Shown: positions 4,036 to 5,228 of the stretch, piece after piece
Numbering within the stretch: the stretch's first letter is position 1
Layout: each line of letters starts with the position of its first letter
Origin: Lentzea sp.
Lineage (GTDB): Bacteria; Actinomycetota; Actinomycetes; Mycobacteriales; Pseudonocardiaceae
Assembly (NCBI GenBank): GCA_030146905.1
Contig: JASLAV010000197.1
Span: 1-5,228, forward strand
Length of the DNA stretch: 5,228 nt
Reading direction: 5' to 3'
Made by a program: the position numbers and the translations under genes
The notes under the pieces: generated by a model
The model's input: the letters and a program-made list of their open reading frames with translations, nothing else
What the model was told of the DNA's origin: nothing
The model's database searches: none

Positions 4036-5228
4036 CGAACCGACTGGGCGAACGCGAACACCTTGTCGGGGTCGTACTTCGCGGCGACCTCACGCAACCG
4101 CGCGAGGTTGCCGCCGTAGTAGGCCTCCGCCCACTTCGGCAGCTGCGGGTCGATGTAGTTGACGTACCCCGTGTCGCCGACCAGCTCGCCGAGCCCGTCC
4201 CGCACCTGTCCCATCGCGCGGGCGGCCTCGGTGGCTCCCGCGGGCGGCGTCTTGAAGTAGATCTGGGCACCGGCGAGCGCGGTGCGGTGGGGGAACGCGG
4301 TGGCGTCCGGCGCGATGCCCGCCACCGCGCCCCGCAGGCCGTCGAAGATCAGGTACGACTCGTCGGACTGGCCGTTCATCAACGCCGCCGCCCGCGCCGG
4401 GTCGCCGATGGGTTCGCGCACGACCCGTGACGACGCGACGAACGACTCGTGCTGGATCCCGGTGCCGGCGAAGTACTGCACGGCGCCGGAGTAGTTCTGC
4501 GGCTGGATGAACCGGTTCGCGGGAGCGGGCAGCTTCGACAGCAGCGAGGCGAGGCCGCCGACGGATCCGACGAAGCACCCGTTGACGCGGCAGGTCGGCT
4601 GCGCGCCGCCGCGGATGTTGAGGTTGGACCACAGTTCGTCCGGCGCCTGGGCCAGCCACGTCTGCCACGCGCCGAGCACGTCCGCGGCGGCACCGGCCGG
4701 GTAGTCGAGCGAGAACACCGTGACGTCCGGCGCGGGCACGGTGCGGAACACGAACTCGGTGACGATCCCGAAGTTGCCACCGCCACCGCCGCGCAGCGCC
4801 CAGAACAGGTCCGGCTCCTGCTGGGCGGACGTGGTGACCAGGCGCCCGTCGGCCGTGACGACGGTCGCGGACACGAGGTGGTCGCAGGTCAGACCGTACT
4901 TGCGGGTGAGGACGCCGATGCCGCCGCCGAGCGTGAGACCGGCGATGCCGACGGACGGGCACGTGCCGGTGGGCAGGCAACGGCCGGACGCGGCGAGGAC
5001 CCGCGACACGTCGCCGAGCGGTGCGCCCGCGCCGATGCGGACCTGGTCACCGGGCAGCACCTCGACGTCGGCGAGCTCGCGCAGGTCGATCTGCAGGCCG
5101 TTCTCCGGCGTGGAGTACCCCGCGTAGCTGTGGCCGCCGCTGCGGGCCGCGATGGGGACGCGCTGCCGTGCGACCTCGACGCAGGCCTGCACGTCGGCAG
5201 CAGAGGTGCAGCGGGCGACGGCCGCGGG
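4032..5228 (-). CDS. FAD-linked oxidase, berberine-bridge-enzyme family, 5' end outside the window
   Basis: 398 residues are visible; the frame is open to the window edge, and family-like sequence (PAAVARCTSAADVQACVEVA) lies upstream of the internal GTG at 5192, so that GTG is not the true start. The PCMH-type FAD domain shows RSGGHSYAGYS and GTCPSVGIAGLTLGGGIG, then DLFWALRGGGGGNFGIVTEF. The histidine (codon 5130-5132) and the cysteine 57 residues later align with the two residues that bind FAD covalently in berberine bridge enzyme and glucooligosaccharide oxidase, so bicovalent FAD is predicted. The C-terminal BBE segment is YVNYIDPQLPKWAEAYYGGN (visible residues 355-374), carrying the active-site N-Y-x-D region. 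Such enzymes oxidise carbohydrates, alkaloids or secondary metabolites with O2; the substrate cannot be told here. Any Tat signal would lie off-window. The stop TAG (4034-4032) overlaps the protease TAA, tail to tail. Confidence 0.93.
   Translation of the reverse strand, partial: PAAVARCTSAADVQACVEVARQRVPIAARSGGHSYAGYSTPENGLQIDLRELADVEVLPGDQVRIGAGAPLGDVSRVLAASGRCLPTGTCPSVGIAGLTLGGGIGVLTRKYGLTCDHLVSATVVTADGRLVTTSAQQEPDLFWALRGGGGGNFGIVTEFVFRTVPAPDVTVFSLDYPAGAAADVLGAWQTWLAQAPDELWSNLNIRGGAQPTCRVNGCFVGSVGGLASLLSKLPAPANRFIQPQNYSGAVQYFAGTGIQHESFVASSRVVREPIGDPARAAALMNGQSDESYLIFDGLRGAVAGIAPDATAFPHRTALAGAQIYFKTPPAGATEAARAMGQVRDGLGELVGDTGYVNYIDPQLPKWAEAYYGGNLARLREVAAKYDPDKVFAFAQSVR

Noticed and set aside
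4090..4980. Long minus-strand frame of 296 codons inside the oxidase gene
   Set aside because: It is an arginine-rich shadow frame, typical of high-GC coding DNA, while the overlapping frame encodes a clear FAD oxidase.
1..5228. Defence system, mobile element or CRISPR array
   Set aside because: No nuclease, toxin-antitoxin, transposase, integrase, repeat-spacer pattern or tRNA-like structure is visible; all sizeable genes belong to known enzyme or regulator families.

Overview
The window is high-GC DNA with strongly G/C-biased third codon positions. It carries a streptogrisin-type protease, a Streptomyces CelB-like GH12 cellulase, a CebR-type operator and a SigK/RskA pair. This points to a filamentous, saprophytic actinobacterium, most plausibly Pseudonocardiaceae (Lentzea, Saccharothrix or Amycolatopsis group). 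That placement is inferred from protein style only.

Left part (1-1431): a secreted single-domain GH12 endoglucanase on the minus strand ends in a strong hairpin (22-59). Its promoter region carries a perfect CebR/CelR-type palindrome, so it is probably induced by cello-oligosaccharides. Divergent from it is a small GNAT N-acetyltransferase, which converges almost stop-to-stop on the next operon.

Middle part (1432-2897): a two-gene minus-strand operon encodes an ECF sigma factor of the SigK type and its membrane-anchored RskA-type anti-sigma factor. The two overlap by 4 bp (ATGA). The 144-bp region upstream holds a near-perfect 20-bp inverted repeat and a tandem 10-bp repeat, both unexplained. 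On its other side is a tiny plus-strand ORF of 39 codons (2898-3017). It has an almost pure G/C third position and a TAACCT hexamer placed as for a leaderless mRNA.

Right part (3018-5228): a secreted streptogrisin-like serine protease (pre-pro-mature, triad complete) is preceded by a structured leader. It converges, with overlapping stop codons, on a 5'-truncated FAD-linked oxidase of the berberine-bridge-enzyme family whose N-terminus lies outside the window.

Taken together this is an export and nutrient-scavenging region (cellulase, protease, possibly an oxidase) around an envelope-sensing sigma/anti-sigma switch. I see no mobile element, CRISPR array, tRNA or rRNA. I do not see a clearly new system. 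The least explained part is the sigK-smORF divergent control region (2754-3132).
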